A stretch of 64,000 nucleotides of DNA, taken from Rahnella sikkimica. Lineage in GTDB: Bacteria; Pseudomonadota; Gammaproteobacteria; Enterobacterales; Enterobacteriaceae. This document shows, piece after piece, positions 20,364 to 31,181 of the stretch. Numbering within the stretch: position 1 is the stretch's first letter; every line of letters begins with the position of its first letter. Both the position numbers and the translations under genes were made by a program. The stretch is from assembly GCF_002951615.1 (NCBI RefSeq), contig NZ_CP019063.1:248001-312000 (forward strand). The letters are read 5' to 3'. A model generated the notes under the pieces. The model ran no database searches, was not told the origin of the DNA, and saw nothing but the letters and a program-made list of their open reading frames with translations.

Positions 20364-20450
20364 ATGATGAAAAGAGCTTTAGTGGTGGGTTATATGTCGT
20401 TCGTTTCAATTGCATTGGTCGCAGCACTGATTATTGGTGCACGAAACTAA
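20364..20450 (+). CDS. Small (28-residue) membrane peptide
   Basis: MMKRALVVGYMSFVSIALVA followed by ALIIGARN and a stop: a positive N-terminus, one hydrophobic helix and a short basic tail. GAGGTG lies 5 nt before the ATG, and a strong terminator lies 60 bp downstream, so it has the parts of a real short gene. Size and topology resemble known single-helix small proteins of enterics, but I do not recognise the sequence. Confidence 0.55.
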   Translation: MMKRALVVGYMSFVSIALVAALIIGARN

Positions 20451-20507
20451 GTGCGGTTTTCTTCATCAGGGCCAGCAGGACGCTGATCGCGTCCGCTGTA
20501 AAAAAAC

Positions 20508-20553
20508 ATAAGCCATTCTGCGAATGACGTTATTTTGCAGAATGGCTTTTTTG
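20508..20553. terminator. Terminator after the small peptide gene
   Basis: AGCCATTCTGC (20511-20521) pairs perfectly with GCAGAATGGCT (20537-20547), followed by TTTTTT. The opposite strand also carries a T-run, so it may work both ways. Confidence 0.85.
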
Positions 20554-20621
20554 TTGCGGTCGATCCGGGAGCAGAGCGTTCCCGGACAGCTTTCACAGCA
20601 GGCTGAAGTCACATCTGATCG

Positions 20622-20845
20622 TCATTTTTGATAATGCTTAAGCACTGAACCCACCAGGTAAAACATCACCATACTCAGTATTACAACGGTGACTGTATTT
20701 CGGATAAACAGAGCAAACAACACACTGAATACCGTTCCCCAGAAATACGGATTATCGGGAAATACGCGCAGTGAATGGATTATTGGAGGGAACGTACGGC
20801 TTTCGGGTGGTTTTTCGTGTCGCGGGAGATTGTGCGTCAGGCATA
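20622..20845 (-). pseudogene. Remnant of a small membrane protein
   Basis: An open minus-strand frame of about 70 codons ending in a TGA has a clear hydrophobic stretch (YFWGTVFSVLFALFIRNTV, then VVILSMVMFYLVGS) and a polar HYQK tail. No start codon with a ribosome-binding site is seen before the terminator at 20846. Possibly a truncated gene, or a small protein with an unusual start. Family not recognised. Confidence 0.35.
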
Positions 20846-20886
20846 AAAAAAGCCGGTAACACCTGAAAAGTGTTACCGGCTTTTTA
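20846..20886. terminator. Terminator of the dat-ddc operon
   Basis: AGCCGGTAACAC (20851-20862) pairs with GTGTTACCGGCT (20870-20881), with A and T runs outside, 20 bp past the ddc stop. Confidence 0.9.
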
Positions 20887-20905
20887 CTGCGTACTGAGTG
20901 AAAAC

Positions 20906-22378
20906 TTACGCGTTCAGCAGTTGCTGTGCCGTTTTCTCAACCAGCGCCAGCAGGACTTTAACATCCTCCAGCGTCACGGTCGGGTTCAGCAGCGTCAGTT
21001 TCAGGCAGGTCACGCCGTTATGTTCGGTCACGCCCACGTTGGCACGGCCTGATTCCAGCAGCGCATCACCGATTTTCTGGTTCAGCAGCGCGATAGCCGC
21101 GTCGCTGGCGGTCGCCAGTTGCTGTGGACGATAACGGAACAGAACGCTCGCCAGCTGAGGCTTCATCACCAGTTCGAGCGCGGCTTCGGACGTCACGAAC
21201 TGCGCCACGTCTTGTGCCAGCGTCACGCCATGATCGATGATCTCGGCGTACTGTTTCTGGCCTAACGCTTCCAGACCCATCCACAGTTTCAGTGCATCGA
21301 AACGGCGGGTAGTTTGCAGCGATTTAGACACCAGATTTGGCACGCCAGCCGCTTCGTCGAACTCAGAGTTCAGGTAAGCCGCCTGATAGCGCATCAGCTC
21401 GTAGTGACGCTCTTCTTTAAGCAGGAACGCGCCGCAACTGATGGTCTGGAAGAACTGTTTGTGGAAGTCCAGCGTAATGGAATCCACCAGCTCAATACCG
21501 TCCAGATAATGACGGTATTTTTCAGACAACAGCAAGGCACCGCCCCACGCCGCATCAACGTGCACCCAAATCTGGTGCTCTGCGGCCAGTTTCGCAATAT
21601 CGCGCAGCGGGTCGATAGCACCGGCGTCGGTAGTACCGGCTGTGGCGACGATCGCCAGGATCTGCTCGCCGTTGGCCTGCGCCTGTGCCACTTTCTCGCG
21701 TAAATCGTTGAAATCCATACGGGCGAATTCATCGGTTTTCACAAGCGTCACGGACTGGTAGCCGAGGCCCAGCAATGCCATGTTCTTCTGCACGGAGAAG
21801 TGCGCGTTCTCAGAACATAACACTTTAATCTTACGCAGATTACCGGTCAGACCATCCTGCTGGATGGAATGTCCCTGACGGGCGAAGAACGCGTCACGCG
21901 CCAGCATCAGGCCCATCAGATTGCTCTGGGTGCCGCCGCTGGTGAACACGCCCGCATCGCCAGCCTGGTAACCGACCTGAGTACGTAGCCATTCAATCAG
22001 CTTCATCTCGATGATGGTCGCTGACGGGCTTTGGTCCCAGGAGTCCATGCTCTGGTTGGTGGCGTTAATCAGCACTTCCGCGGCCTGGCTGATCACCAGA
22101 CTCGGGCAATGCAGATGCGCCACGCACTGCGGGTGATGCACCGACAGGCTGTCTTTCAGGAAGTATTCAATCGCACGTTCAATCGCAGCCTGGTTGCCCA
22201 GGCCCTGCGGATTGAAGTCAAGCGTAATACGTTCACGCAGTTCAGCAACGGTTTTCCCCTGATACATCTCAGGTTGTTGCAGCCACTGCACAACAGCTTC
22301 ACTGCTCTGTGCAATGGCCTGCTGGTAGGCTTCAGTGCTTTGCGCTGAGCCTGCCAGAATAGGGTTTAACTCGGACAT
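20906..22378 (-). CDS. ddc: L-2,4-diaminobutyrate decarboxylase
   Basis: 490 residues of the group II PLP decarboxylases. The PLP Lys lies in SITLDFHKQFFQ near residue 305, and HVDAAWGG holds the ring-binding Asp. It turns L-2,4-diaminobutyrate into 1,3-diaminopropane, a polyamine precursor. The diaminobutyrate aminotransferase gene lies 18 bp upstream on the same strand, which is the usual dat-ddc order and supports this substrate over glutamate or tyrosine. Confidence 0.95.
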   Translation of the reverse strand: MSELNPILAGSAQSTEAYQQAIAQSSEAVVQWLQQPEMYQGKTVAELRERITLDFNPQGLGNQAAIERAIEYFLKDSLSVHHPQCVAHLHCPSLVISQAAEVLINATNQSMDSWDQSPSATIIEMKLIEWLRTQVGYQAGDAGVFTSGGTQSNLMGLMLARDAFFARQGHSIQQDGLTGNLRKIKVLCSENAHFSVQKNMALLGLGYQSVTLVKTDEFARMDFNDLREKVAQAQANGEQILAIVATAGTTDAGAIDPLRDIAKLAAEHQIWVHVDAAWGGALLLSEKYRHYLDGIELVDSITLDFHKQFFQTISCGAFLLKEERHYELMRYQAAYLNSEFDEAAGVPNLVSKSLQTTRRFDALKLWMGLEALGQKQYAEIIDHGVTLAQDVAQFVTSEAALELVMKPQLASVLFRYRPQQLATASDAAIALLNQKIGDALLESGRANVGVTEHNGVTCLKLTLLNPTVTLEDVKVLLALVEKTAQQLLNA

Positions 22379-22396
22379 CAGAATCTCTTACTCCGC

Positions 22397-23782
22397 TCAG
22401 ACAGGTTTGATGCCAGCCGCCAGCAGCGCCTGCTCAAACTTATCGAGGAAAATACCCAGCTCATCGTTAGTGATCAGCAGTGAAGGCAACAGGCGCAGCA
22501 CGCAGCCGTTACGGCCACCGCGCTCGAGGATCAGGCCCGCTTCGAAGCATTTTTTCTGCAACAGGGCAGACAAATCGCCATCAGCCGGGTAGCAACCCAT
22601 GTGATCCTGCGCTTCGTTAGGTTTAACGATCTCGATACCGATCATTAAGCCCAGACCGCGCACATGACCGATCACCGGATAACGTTTTTGCAGGTCAGCC
22701 AGTTTGCCTTTCAGCCATTCACCCTGCGCGGCGACTTTTTCTGCAATCTTTTGGTCTTTCAGGATTTTCAGCGTCGTCAGGCCGGTGGCCATTGCCAGCT
22801 GGTTACCCCGGAACGTACCGGTGTGGTGACCCGGTGCCCAGGCGTCGAACTGTTTTTTGATACCCAGAACCGCCAGTGGCAAGCCGCCGCCGACCGCTTT
22901 AGACATCACGATGATATCCGGCTCGATGCCCGCGTGTTCGAAGGCGAACTGTTTGCCGGTACGGCAGAAGCCAGCCTGAACTTCGTCGAGGATCAGCAGA
23001 ATGCCGTGTTCCTGAGTCACTTTACGGATGCGCTGCAACCACTCAGCCGGCGCAGGGTTCACGCCGCCTTCGCCCTGAACGGCTTCCAGAATCACAGCCG
23101 CAGGTTTGCGAACGCCGCTTTCCACGTCGTTGATCAGGTTTTCGAAGTAATAGGTTAATGCTTTAACGCCAGCGTCACCGCCAATGCCCAGCGGGCAGCG
23201 GTACTGGTGCGGATAAGGCATGAACTGCACTTCCGGCATCATGCCGTTGACCGCTTCTTTCGGAGACAGGTTACCGGTCACCGCCAGCGTGGCGTGTGTC
23301 ATACCGTGATAACCGCCGGAGAAGCTGATGATGCCAGAGCGACCGGTGAATTTCTTAGCCAGTTTCATCGCTGCTTCTACCGCATCCGCGCCGGACGGGC
23401 CGGTGAACTGCAGGCAATACTCTTTGCCCTGTTGCGGCAATAAAGAAAGCAGATATTCTGAGAACTGATCTTTCAACGGTGTTGTCAGATCCAGTGTATG
23501 TAACGGCAAGCCGCTGGTAATGACATTTTGGATGCTTTGCAGCACGTCCGGATGATTATGTCCAAGAGCCAGCGTACCGGCACCGGCAAGGCAATCAAGA
23601 TATTGATTGTTCTCAACATCGGTGATCCACACGCCATTGGCCTTCGCAATTGCTAACGGCAACTTGCGCGGGTAGCTCCTGACATTCGATTCAAATTCAG
23701 CTTGTCTCGCCAAATAGGTTTCATTGTTTCCGTTTAATGAATTCGCACCTAAACTGTCAATACGGACTTTATCCGTCATCAT
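22397..23782 (-). CDS. dat: Diaminobutyrate--2-oxoglutarate aminotransferase
   Basis: 461 residues, class III aminotransferase. Visible marks are [15 protein letters not shown], the PLP-stacking region [27 protein letters not shown], and the PLP Lys in [15 protein letters not shown]. It makes L-2,4-diaminobutyrate from aspartate semialdehyde and glutamate, feeding ddc. AGGAG lies 4 nt before the ATG at 23782 and 7 nt before the next ATG (23779), which may be the real start. First gene of the dat-ddc operon. Confidence 0.95.
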   Translation of the reverse strand: MMTDKVRIDSLGANSLNGNNETYLARQAEFESNVRSYPRKLPLAIAKANGVWITDVENNQYLDCLAGAGTLALGHNHPDVLQSIQNVITSGLPLHTLDLTTPLKDQFSEYLLSLLPQQGKEYCLQFTGPSGADAVEAAMKLAKKFTGRSGIISFSGGYHGMTHATLAVTGNLSPKEAVNGMMPEVQFMPYPHQYRCPLGIGGDAGVKALTYYFENLINDVESGVRKPAAVILEAVQGEGGVNPAPAEWLQRIRKVTQEHGILLILDEVQAGFCRTGKQFAFEHAGIEPDIIVMSKAVGGGLPLAVLGIKKQFDAWAPGHHTGTFRGNQLAMATGLTTLKILKDQKIAEKVAAQGEWLKGKLADLQKRYPVIGHVRGLGLMIGIEIVKPNEAQDHMGCYPADGDLSALLQKKCFEAGLILERGGRNGCVLRLLPSLLITNDELGIFLDKFEQALLAAGIKPV

Positions 23783-24347
23783 ATCTCTCCTACAACCGCA
23801 GGTTTTGGAAACGCTGCAATTGAATAAATGTATTTAAAAGGTAAGTACCATGAGAAAAACGCGGCCAATATATGGCTTTTTACTCTGTACCTCAATAATT
23901 TATTTTGTATAGAATTGTTTATTCTTTTTTAAAGGAATCAATATGTTGCTGATTTAGTGAACGATCATGCTGACTTAACTCCGTTACACGGTCATTAATA
24001 AAGCACTAAAAAGCACATCCTGTCCGATAAACAAAGGCTAAACGCGTGATACCACGGGAACAAAATCGCCCTTAAGTCACGTCTTGTCCCCACTGGCCGG
24101 ACGTGATCTCACACCGGAACAGATGCCGGTGAGCGGATCCCAGAACAACGTGATTATTATAGCCTGCCGGACGTTGCATGAATGTGGATATTAATCGTCC
24201 GGGCAGTAAATGGCTGAATAGTAGCCGAATATAAATTTTGAAATATATTACACCGATATAACGGCAGGTTATTATCGAAATGATTCGGACATTTATTATA
24301 TCGCCGGTAATCAGAAAGACGCTTTCCAAAACAGGTTTACAATATTG
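23783..24347. other. AT-rich intergenic region upstream of dat
   Basis: About 565 bp holding the dat promoter. A possible 20-codon peptide on the plus strand (23850-23912, MRKTRPIYGFLLCTSIIYFV, with AGGT upstream) is the only short frame of note and is doubtful. A weak hairpin with CCGG arms lies near 24108-24135. No RNA gene recognised. Confidence 0.4.
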
Positions 24348-24761
24348 CTAGCCATTTGACGTATGATTTTTTCCTTTACGGTAAAAATCGTAAAGCACGA
24401 CGTAGTCCTGAAAAACTTGCAGCAAAAAAGCATCGGCGTCCTGCCCGAGCGCGCTGTTCGTCTGCATCTGGTAGCGGGCTTTCACGGCTTCCACCCACAG
24501 TTTTTCCGCCGCCGGGCCGGGTTCCTGCACCAGATTCGCCAGCCAGTAGACGGTATTTTTCCGGACGGTCACCACCGGATCCGGGCAACGGCAACACCAC
24601 CAGACCGGTTCGAGAACGTTGGAAAACATCACAGAACTGACCGTCAGCCAGGTTTGCGCGGCAAAAGGCAGTGAAACCCACGCCCGTTGCCAGTGAACCA
24701 CCTGCCCCGTCAGTAACGACATCATCAGCGCCTGCGCGGAAGGCGAAAAAGTTTTGGTCAT
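24348..24761 (-). CDS. Uncharacterised protein, 137 residues
   Basis: Mostly alpha-helical by composition, Trp-rich (about seven Trp), with a CCRCPDP cluster near residue 57 and a basic tail. No signal peptide and no clear membrane helix. The ribosome-binding site is weak. The layout recalls small granule-binding (phasin-like) helical proteins, but that is only an impression. GC and codon use match the core genome, which supports a real gene. Confidence 0.55.
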   Translation of the reverse strand: MTKTFSPSAQALMMSLLTGQVVHWQRAWVSLPFAAQTWLTVSSVMFSNVLEPVWWCCRCPDPVVTVRKNTVYWLANLVQEPGPAAEKLWVEAVKARYQMQTNSALGQDADAFLLQVFQDYVVLYDFYRKGKNHTSNG

Positions 24762-25563
<802 letters not shown>

Positions 25564-25675
25564 ATGAAAACTCCCTTTCAAAAAATGAGTGTGTTTAACG
25601 GGAGAACAATAACAAAGAGGGGAAGTACGGCAGTAAGGGGAAATGTCTTAAAAGTCTGAAAACGGCAGAAAAGTA

Positions 25676-25704
25676 AAAAACCCGATACTGAGTACCGGGT
25701 TTGG
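25676..25704 (-). terminator. Terminator of the chemoreceptor gene
   Basis: An AACCCG... / ...CGGGTT stem (25679-25701) is followed on the minus strand by TTTTTAC. It lies about 30 bp past the stop codon of the chemoreceptor. Confidence 0.85.
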
Positions 25705-25732
25705 AGAATTCACTGAGAAAAAACGCAGAAAA

Positions 25733-27403
25733 TCAGAACGTTTCCCACGAGCCTTCATCGGTGCTGGCCGCAGGCACCGCACGACGGTTTGGTAACAACG
25801 CCGGGGCGTTTGCCTGCGTGGCTTTGCGTACGGCAGAGGTCGCCGTGGCCGCACTCACTTTAAAGATGCTGATGGCCTGCGACAGGCGCTCCGCCTGCTC
25901 ATTCAGGGAATACGCCGCCGAAGACGCTTCCTGAACCAGCGCGGCGTTCTGCTGCGTCACTTCGTCCATCTGATTGATGGCTTTGTTAATCTCTTCAATG
26001 CCGGTGCTTTGTTCGTTACTGGCGATGGCGATTTCACCCACGATATCCGTGACGTTTTTCACACTCGACACCACTTCGGCCATCGTCGCGCCCGCTTTGG
26101 CGACCAGTTGCGTGCCGTTATCGACTTTCGATACAGAATCGTCGATCAGCACTTTGATCTCTTTCGCGGCACTGGCAGAACGCTGCGCCAGATTGCGCAC
26201 TTCGGAGGCCACCACGGCAAACCCACGCCCCTGCTCACCGGCACGCGCGGCTTCTACTGCGGCGTTCAGCGCCAGAATATTGGTCTGGAACGCTATACCG
26301 TCAATAACCGAAATGATATCGACAATTTTGCGCGAAGAGACATTAATGCCTTCCATCGTATTCACAACCTGCCCGACCACTTCGCCGCCCTGAACCGCCA
26401 CGCGGGAAGCCTGCGCCGCCAGCTGATTGGCCTGACGCGCGTTATCAGCATTCTGTTTCACCGTCGCGGTCATCTGTTCCATCGCCGAGGCGGTTTCTTC
26501 CAGCGAGCTGGCCTGCTGTTCGGTACGGGAAGACAAATCGAGGTTACCGGCGGCAATTTCGCTGGATGCACTGTTAATGGCGTTCGTACCGGCACGCACT
26601 TCTGTCACGATCTTGAGCAGATTTTCGTTCATGTTTTTCAGGCCCTGCATCAGCTGCCCGGTTTCGTCGCGGGAGTTCACCTGAATCTGTGTGGTCAGAT
26701 CGCCTGCTGCCACATTTTCAGCCACTTTCACGGCATTAAGCAGCGGACGGGTGATAGAACGCGTCAGGAAATAGCCCATTGCCGCGGCCATCAGAATCGC
26801 CAGTGCGGAGAAAATCAGGGTCAGTTCGATGGCGGTATGCCCGTCTGCCACCGCTTTTTTGCCTTCGGCCTGCAACTGCTGATCCTGAGAATTGGCGAAA
26901 GCACTCGCCAGGTCCAGATAAGTGTTTTGCGTAATGGTCAGTTTGCGCAGTACATATTCGGTTGCACCGTCCATATCACCGTTACGGGCCAGTGCGATCA
27001 GCGCTTCTTTGCCGCTTTCAAACGCTTCACTGGCATCCTGCAATGCCTTGATTTTTTGCTTACCGGTCACCGTCGTCTGGATGGCCGCAATTTTGCTCAT
27101 CGCCAGATTGGTTTGTTTAACGGTGTCATCAAGTTGTAAATACCGTTTTTGGTTTTGCTCAGGATTTTTAGTATCGATGACAATTCCGCGCAGGAATTTA
27201 ATCTGATTATTCACACCGTCGCGGACATCAAATGCCAGCCGCACTTTCATATAACGATCGTTGACTATTTGCTCAATGCTGGCGTTGATACCGCTTATTT
27301 TGGTTACTGCTGTCACACTGACAATAATTAATAACAGAATTACCAGGCTGAATGCGGCACCCAGACGGGCACCCACCCGCATATTGTTGATCATTCGAAA
27401 CAT
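25733..27403 (-). CDS. Methyl-accepting chemotaxis protein with CheR-docking tail
   Basis: 556 residues from the ATG at 27403 (AAGGGAG upstream; the frame opens 18 codons earlier). Order: TM1 (about 12-34); a periplasmic four-helix-bundle ligand domain of about 155 residues; TM2 (about 190-211); HAMP (about 213-265); long signalling coiled coil with the hairpin-tip sequence [20 protein letters not shown]. It ends in SWETF, matching the xWxxF pentapeptide that tethers CheR/CheB in high-abundance enteric receptors. The ligand is unknown; the ligand domain resembles the 4HB_MCP type. Monocistronic. Confidence 0.95.
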   Translation of the reverse strand: MFRMINNMRVGARLGAAFSLVILLLIIVSVTAVTKISGINASIEQIVNDRYMKVRLAFDVRDGVNNQIKFLRGIVIDTKNPEQNQKRYLQLDDTVKQTNLAMSKIAAIQTTVTGKQKIKALQDASEAFESGKEALIALARNGDMDGATEYVLRKLTITQNTYLDLASAFANSQDQQLQAEGKKAVADGHTAIELTLIFSALAILMAAAMGYFLTRSITRPLLNAVKVAENVAAGDLTTQIQVNSRDETGQLMQGLKNMNENLLKIVTEVRAGTNAINSASSEIAAGNLDLSSRTEQQASSLEETASAMEQMTATVKQNADNARQANQLAAQASRVAVQGGEVVGQVVNTMEGINVSSRKIVDIISVIDGIAFQTNILALNAAVEAARAGEQGRGFAVVASEVRNLAQRSASAAKEIKVLIDDSVSKVDNGTQLVAKAGATMAEVVSSVKNVTDIVGEIAIASNEQSTGIEEINKAINQMDEVTQQNAALVQEASSAAYSLNEQAERLSQAISIFKVSAATATSAVRKATQANAPALLPNRRAVPAASTDEGSWETF

Positions 27404-27713
27404 TATCACTCCCTTATTTCCTGGCCAATTAAATGAATACAACGTTAAACAATTCAAAGCACTGATGATTGCTGAGCGAAATTATTATTTGTTTTCTTTA
27501 AAATAATTCATCAGCACTTATCTCAAATTAATTTTTAAAGCGGAGATAATACCTTTAAAAAATATTTACTGTTCAGAAGGGTTATCGGTACAAATAAAGA
27601 GATCTTTAGTGAATGAATTATTATGGAAGTGTAAAGAGAGATGAATCAAAATGGTTTGTTACTGTACATAAGGGGGTTGTGAATTACTCCTCCCCTTTCC
27701 AGGGGAGGCCGTT
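27404..27713. other. Intergenic region: chemoreceptor promoter and ABC operon end
   Basis: About 310 bp, AT-rich next to the chemoreceptor start. No sigma-28 type (TAAA-N15-GCCGATAA) promoter was found by eye. A hairpin at its right end is listed separately. Confidence 0.4.
27686..27711 (-). terminator. Probable terminator of the peptide-type ABC operon
   Basis: CCTCCCCT (27689-27696) pairs with AGGGGAGG (27701-27708), directly after the last gene of the operon. The T-run is poor, so termination may be weak. Confidence 0.5.
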
Positions 27714-29306
27714 TTATTCACCGGAGAACATTTCCGCCAGCCAGCCGGTGCGCATTTCAGGCACCGAGTGCAGCAACTCGCGGGTGTAATCGTCCAGCGG
27801 TTCGCTCAGTGCGGACGCCACCGGCCCCTGGCGAACAATCACACCCTGTTTCAGCACCGCCACTTCATCGGCAATCTCCCGCACTACCTGCAAATCATGC
27901 GTGATAAACAGATAAGCGATGCCGGTGTCGTGCTGAATTTTACGCAGCAGCGCCAGCACGTCGCGCGCTACCAGCGGATCTAGCGCCGACGTCGGTTCAT
28001 CGCACACGATCAGTTTGGGCTCCGCCGCCAGCGCCCGCGCAATGCACACGCGCTGTTTCTGGCCGCCGGACAACGCCGATGGGAAACGCTCCGCGAGTTC
28101 CGCGTGAAGCCCGACCTGCGCCAGCAGTTCGCTGACTTTGGCCTGCCGTTCACTGCGGTTCAGTGAGGTAAAGCATTCCAGCACGCGGGAAATCTGCCCG
28201 CCAATGCGCTCTTTCGGGTTCAGCGCGGTATCGGGGATCTGATGGATCAGCTGTACATCGCGCAACTGCGGGCGGCTGCGCTGACGCAAACCCACTGGCA
28301 GCGTGTGCTGTTCGAGCGTCACTTCCCCCGTTTCCGGGCTGAGCAACCCGCAAATGACTTTGCCGAGCGTCGATTTACCCGAACCGGATTCGCCGATCAC
28401 CGCCAGCGTGCGGCCACGCGGCAGGTTCAGGGAGATATCCTGCAAGACCGGCTGCGCCTGATAACGCGCGCTGATATTGCGCAGACTCAGCGCCACCGGT
28501 GCCTCGCCGGTTTGCGGCGTTTTGGTTTCACCCTGCGCACTCAGCAGACGCCGCGTGTATTCCTGTTGCGGCTGCGCCAGCAGTTGCGCGGTCGGTGCCT
28601 GTTCCACTGTTTTACCTTGCTGCAACACCATAATCTTGTCGCTGATTTGCGCGACAACGGCCAGATCATGGCTGATGTAAATCGCCGCCACGCCGGAAAT
28701 GCGGATCACATCGGCAATGGCTTTCAGCACGCCAAGCTGCGTGGTGACATCCAGCGCGGTCGTCGGCTCATCAAAAATCAGCAGTTCCGGGTTGGCACAC
28801 AGCGCCATCGCAATCATCGCCCGCTGTAACTGCCCGCCGGAAACCTGATGCGGATAACGCTGATAAAACGCCTGCGGCTGCGGCAAACCGAGCAGTTCAA
28901 ACAGCCCGATGGCACGCGCCTGTGCCTGCTGACGGTTGTAAATTTTGTGTTTCAGCGCCGCTTCAATTACCTGTTCGCCCAGCGTCATCGCCGGGTTAAA
29001 CGCCGCACCGGCTGACTGCGCCACGTAGGCAATATGGCGGCCCCGGATCTGGCGTAAATGCCGGTCAGACAACGCAGTCAGATCCTGCCCGTTAAAGACA
29101 ATACTGCCGGAATGAATGCGCATTCCCTGACGGCAATGACCGAGGATCGCCAGCCCGATGGTGGATTTCCCCGCACCGGATTCGCCAATCAGCCCCAGCA
29201 CTTCGCCGCGTCTGACGGTGAAAGACACGTTATCCACCAGCGTTCGCGGATTTTTACCGGCGGACACCACGCACAAGTTTTCTGTTTTGAGTAAAACGTC
29301 GCTCAT
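27714..29306 (-). CDS. ABC transporter ATPase, fused DppD-DppF type
   Basis: 530 residues with two complete ABC ATPase domains. Walker A GESGAGKST (about 41-49) and GESGSGKST (about 310); signatures VSGGQLQRA and LSGGQKQRV; Walker B LLIFDEPTTALD and LIVCDEPTSALD. It powers a Dpp/Opp/Nik-type importer. It overlaps the upstream permease gene by 4 bp (ATGA). The fusion of the two ATPases is common in peptide and metallophore importers. Fifth gene of the homocysteine methyltransferase-ABC operon. Confidence 0.93.
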   Translation of the reverse strand: MSDVLLKTENLCVVSAGKNPRTLVDNVSFTVRRGEVLGLIGESGAGKSTIGLAILGHCRQGMRIHSGSIVFNGQDLTALSDRHLRQIRGRHIAYVAQSAGAAFNPAMTLGEQVIEAALKHKIYNRQQAQARAIGLFELLGLPQPQAFYQRYPHQVSGGQLQRAMIAMALCANPELLIFDEPTTALDVTTQLGVLKAIADVIRISGVAAIYISHDLAVVAQISDKIMVLQQGKTVEQAPTAQLLAQPQQEYTRRLLSAQGETKTPQTGEAPVALSLRNISARYQAQPVLQDISLNLPRGRTLAVIGESGSGKSTLGKVICGLLSPETGEVTLEQHTLPVGLRQRSRPQLRDVQLIHQIPDTALNPKERIGGQISRVLECFTSLNRSERQAKVSELLAQVGLHAELAERFPSALSGGQKQRVCIARALAAEPKLIVCDEPTSALDPLVARDVLALLRKIQHDTGIAYLFITHDLQVVREIADEVAVLKQGVIVRQGPVASALSEPLDDYTRELLHSVPEMRTGWLAEMFSGE

Positions 29307-30118
29307 GATTTTTTCCCCCAGACGCGGGTCGAACCGCTCATCAGCCAGTCGGCGACGGCATTTACCGCCAGCGCCAGCACCGCAATCGCCCCGCCGGGGA
29401 TCAGTGCCGCCCAGACGCCAAACAGAATGCCGTCTTTATTATCCCGCGCCAGCCCGCCCCAGTCGGCGGTCGGAGGCTGCACGCCAAGGCCAAGGAACGA
29501 CAACGCCGACAAGAACAGCAAAATGAAAATAAAACGCAGGCCAAATTCGGCAATCAGCGTCTGTAAAGCGTTTGGCAAAATCACCCGCCAGAGGATCCAG
29601 CCAAGGCTTTCACCGCGCAGACGCGCCACATCAACAAACTCCATCACGCCGATATCTGTCGCCAGCGAGCGCGCCACGCGCAGCACGCGGGTGGATTCCA
29701 GCAGCCCGAGAACCAGCGTCAGGGTCAGCAAGGTTTTCGGCAGAACCGCCAGCACAATCAGCGCCAGGATCAGCGTCGGGATCGCCATCACAATATCGTT
29801 GCAGCGCGAAATCACCTGATCCAGCCAGCCGCCGCGTAAGCCAGCAATAAAGCCCAGCGTGCAGCCGACCGAAAAGGCCACCAGCGCCGCCAGCGCGGTA
29901 ACGCCCAGTGAAACGCGGGTCCCCCAGATGAGACGCGAAAGCAGATCACGCCCGAGATTATCGGTGCCAAGCAGCGCATTCGGCCCCGGCAGATCCCACG
30001 ACATCCCCAGCGTTTTATCCGGTGCGTGCGGCGCCAGCCACGGCGCAAAAATCGCGATAAGAACAAAGAGACTCAGCACCAGCAGGCCAAGAATCGAGGC
30101 AGGTTTTAAGGCAGGCAT
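29303..30118 (-). CDS. ABC transporter permease, DppC type
   Basis: 271 residues with an N-terminal helix, the LLGTDNLGRDLLSRLIWGTR motif usual for DppC/OppC permeases, and five further helices including the EAA loop ARLRGESLGWILWRVILPN. Forms the inner-membrane channel with the DppB-type permease. It lies 18 bp after that gene and overlaps the ATPase gene by 4 bp. Confidence 0.93.
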   Translation of the reverse strand: MPALKPASILGLLVLSLFVLIAIFAPWLAPHAPDKTLGMSWDLPGPNALLGTDNLGRDLLSRLIWGTRVSLGVTALAALVAFSVGCTLGFIAGLRGGWLDQVISRCNDIVMAIPTLILALIVLAVLPKTLLTLTLVLGLLESTRVLRVARSLATDIGVMEFVDVARLRGESLGWILWRVILPNALQTLIAEFGLRFIFILLFLSALSFLGLGVQPPTADWGGLARDNKDGILFGVWAALIPGGAIAVLALAVNAVADWLMSGSTRVWGKKS

Positions 30119-30136
30119 TGCAGCAATTCCTAAAAT

Positions 30137-31165
30137 TTAACGGTTATGGCGTAAACGCGGATTGGCAACCAGCGCCATCACGTCTGCCAGCAAATTCAAT
30201 AGGATATAAATCCCGGCCAGCAACAGCGCGCAATCCTGCATCACCGGAATATCGCGTTTACTGATGCTGTCGACCATGTACTGCCCCAGCCCCGGATACA
30301 CAAAGACGTTCTCGACAATCACCACGCCGACCATCAGATACGCCAGATTGATCGCCACGACGTTGATAATCGGCCCGATAGCGTTGGGCAGAACGTGACG
30401 CCATAAAATGCGCGACGGCGACAACCCTTTCAGCAGCGCGGTATCGACATACGCCGAGCTTTGCGCGGCAATCAGCGCGGCGCGGGTCATGTTGCTCATG
30501 TGCCCGAGGATCGCCAGCACCAGCGTGGCGCACGGCAGGGAGATCGCAGAAAGTTTGGCCGCCAGCGGCATGTCCGGCGAAATACTGCTGTTGCTCGGTG
30601 CCCACGCCAGGGTGATGGCGAAAATCAGGATCAGCAGATAACCGGAGAAAAATTCCGGCAGTGCAACGGTGGCGCGGGTGATGGCATTGAGGAAAGCATC
30701 GATAACGCTGCCGTGATAACGCACGGAAATAAACCCGATGATTAGCGCCAGCGGAACGGCGATGGCGGCGGTGCATCCCGCCAGAAACAGCGTGTTGCCA
30801 AGCCGCGTAAACAGCGGGCCGCTGATGGCTTCGCGGGTGGAAAAGCTGGTGCCGAAATCGCCGTGCAGTACGCCGAACAGCCAGCTCAGATAGCGGCTTG
30901 CCGCCGGTTTATCCAGCCCGAGTTGTAAGTTCAGCTCGCGGATGGCGTCCGGCGTCGCGCTCTGGCCGAGAATAGCGGTGGCCGCGTTGCCCGGCAGCAA
31001 CTGCACACCGGCAAAAATCAGCACGGAAACCGCCAGCACCACCAGCACGCCATAAAACAGGCGCACCAGCACCATGCGCAAAAGCGAGCCGTTTAGTGAT
31101 ATACGGTTCAGCGAAAAACGGCCCGCAGGCCGTTGTGTTGTTTTTGATGAAGGAAGATCTGACAT
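30137..31165 (-). CDS. ABC transporter permease, DppB type
   Basis: 342 residues from the ATG at 31165, 16 bp after the stop of the binding-protein gene; an earlier in-frame start at 31213 would overlap that gene and has no better signal. Six membrane helices and the EAA loop (LLKGLSPSRILWRHVLPNAI). The DppB mark GxDFGTSF is present near residue 117. Heterodimer partner of the DppC-type permease. The N-terminal 30 residues are longer than usual. Confidence 0.92.
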   Translation of the reverse strand: MSDLPSSKTTQRPAGRFSLNRISLNGSLLRMVLVRLFYGVLVVLAVSVLIFAGVQLLPGNAATAILGQSATPDAIRELNLQLGLDKPAASRYLSWLFGVLHGDFGTSFSTREAISGPLFTRLGNTLFLAGCTAAIAVPLALIIGFISVRYHGSVIDAFLNAITRATVALPEFFSGYLLILIFAITLAWAPSNSSISPDMPLAAKLSAISLPCATLVLAILGHMSNMTRAALIAAQSSAYVDTALLKGLSPSRILWRHVLPNAIGPIINVVAINLAYLMVGVVIVENVFVYPGLGQYMVDSISKRDIPVMQDCALLLAGIYILLNLLADVMALVANPRLRHNR

Positions 31166-31181
31166 TATTCTGTTACCCGGT

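Noticed and set aside
23850..23912. 20-codon hydrophobic peptide with AGGT upstream
   Set aside because: Too short to separate from chance without conservation data; mentioned only in the intergenic entry.
24072..24329. 85-codon minus-strand frame upstream of dat
   Set aside because: No ribosome-binding site, erratic composition and a clear change from hydrophobic to random halfway; looks like chance.
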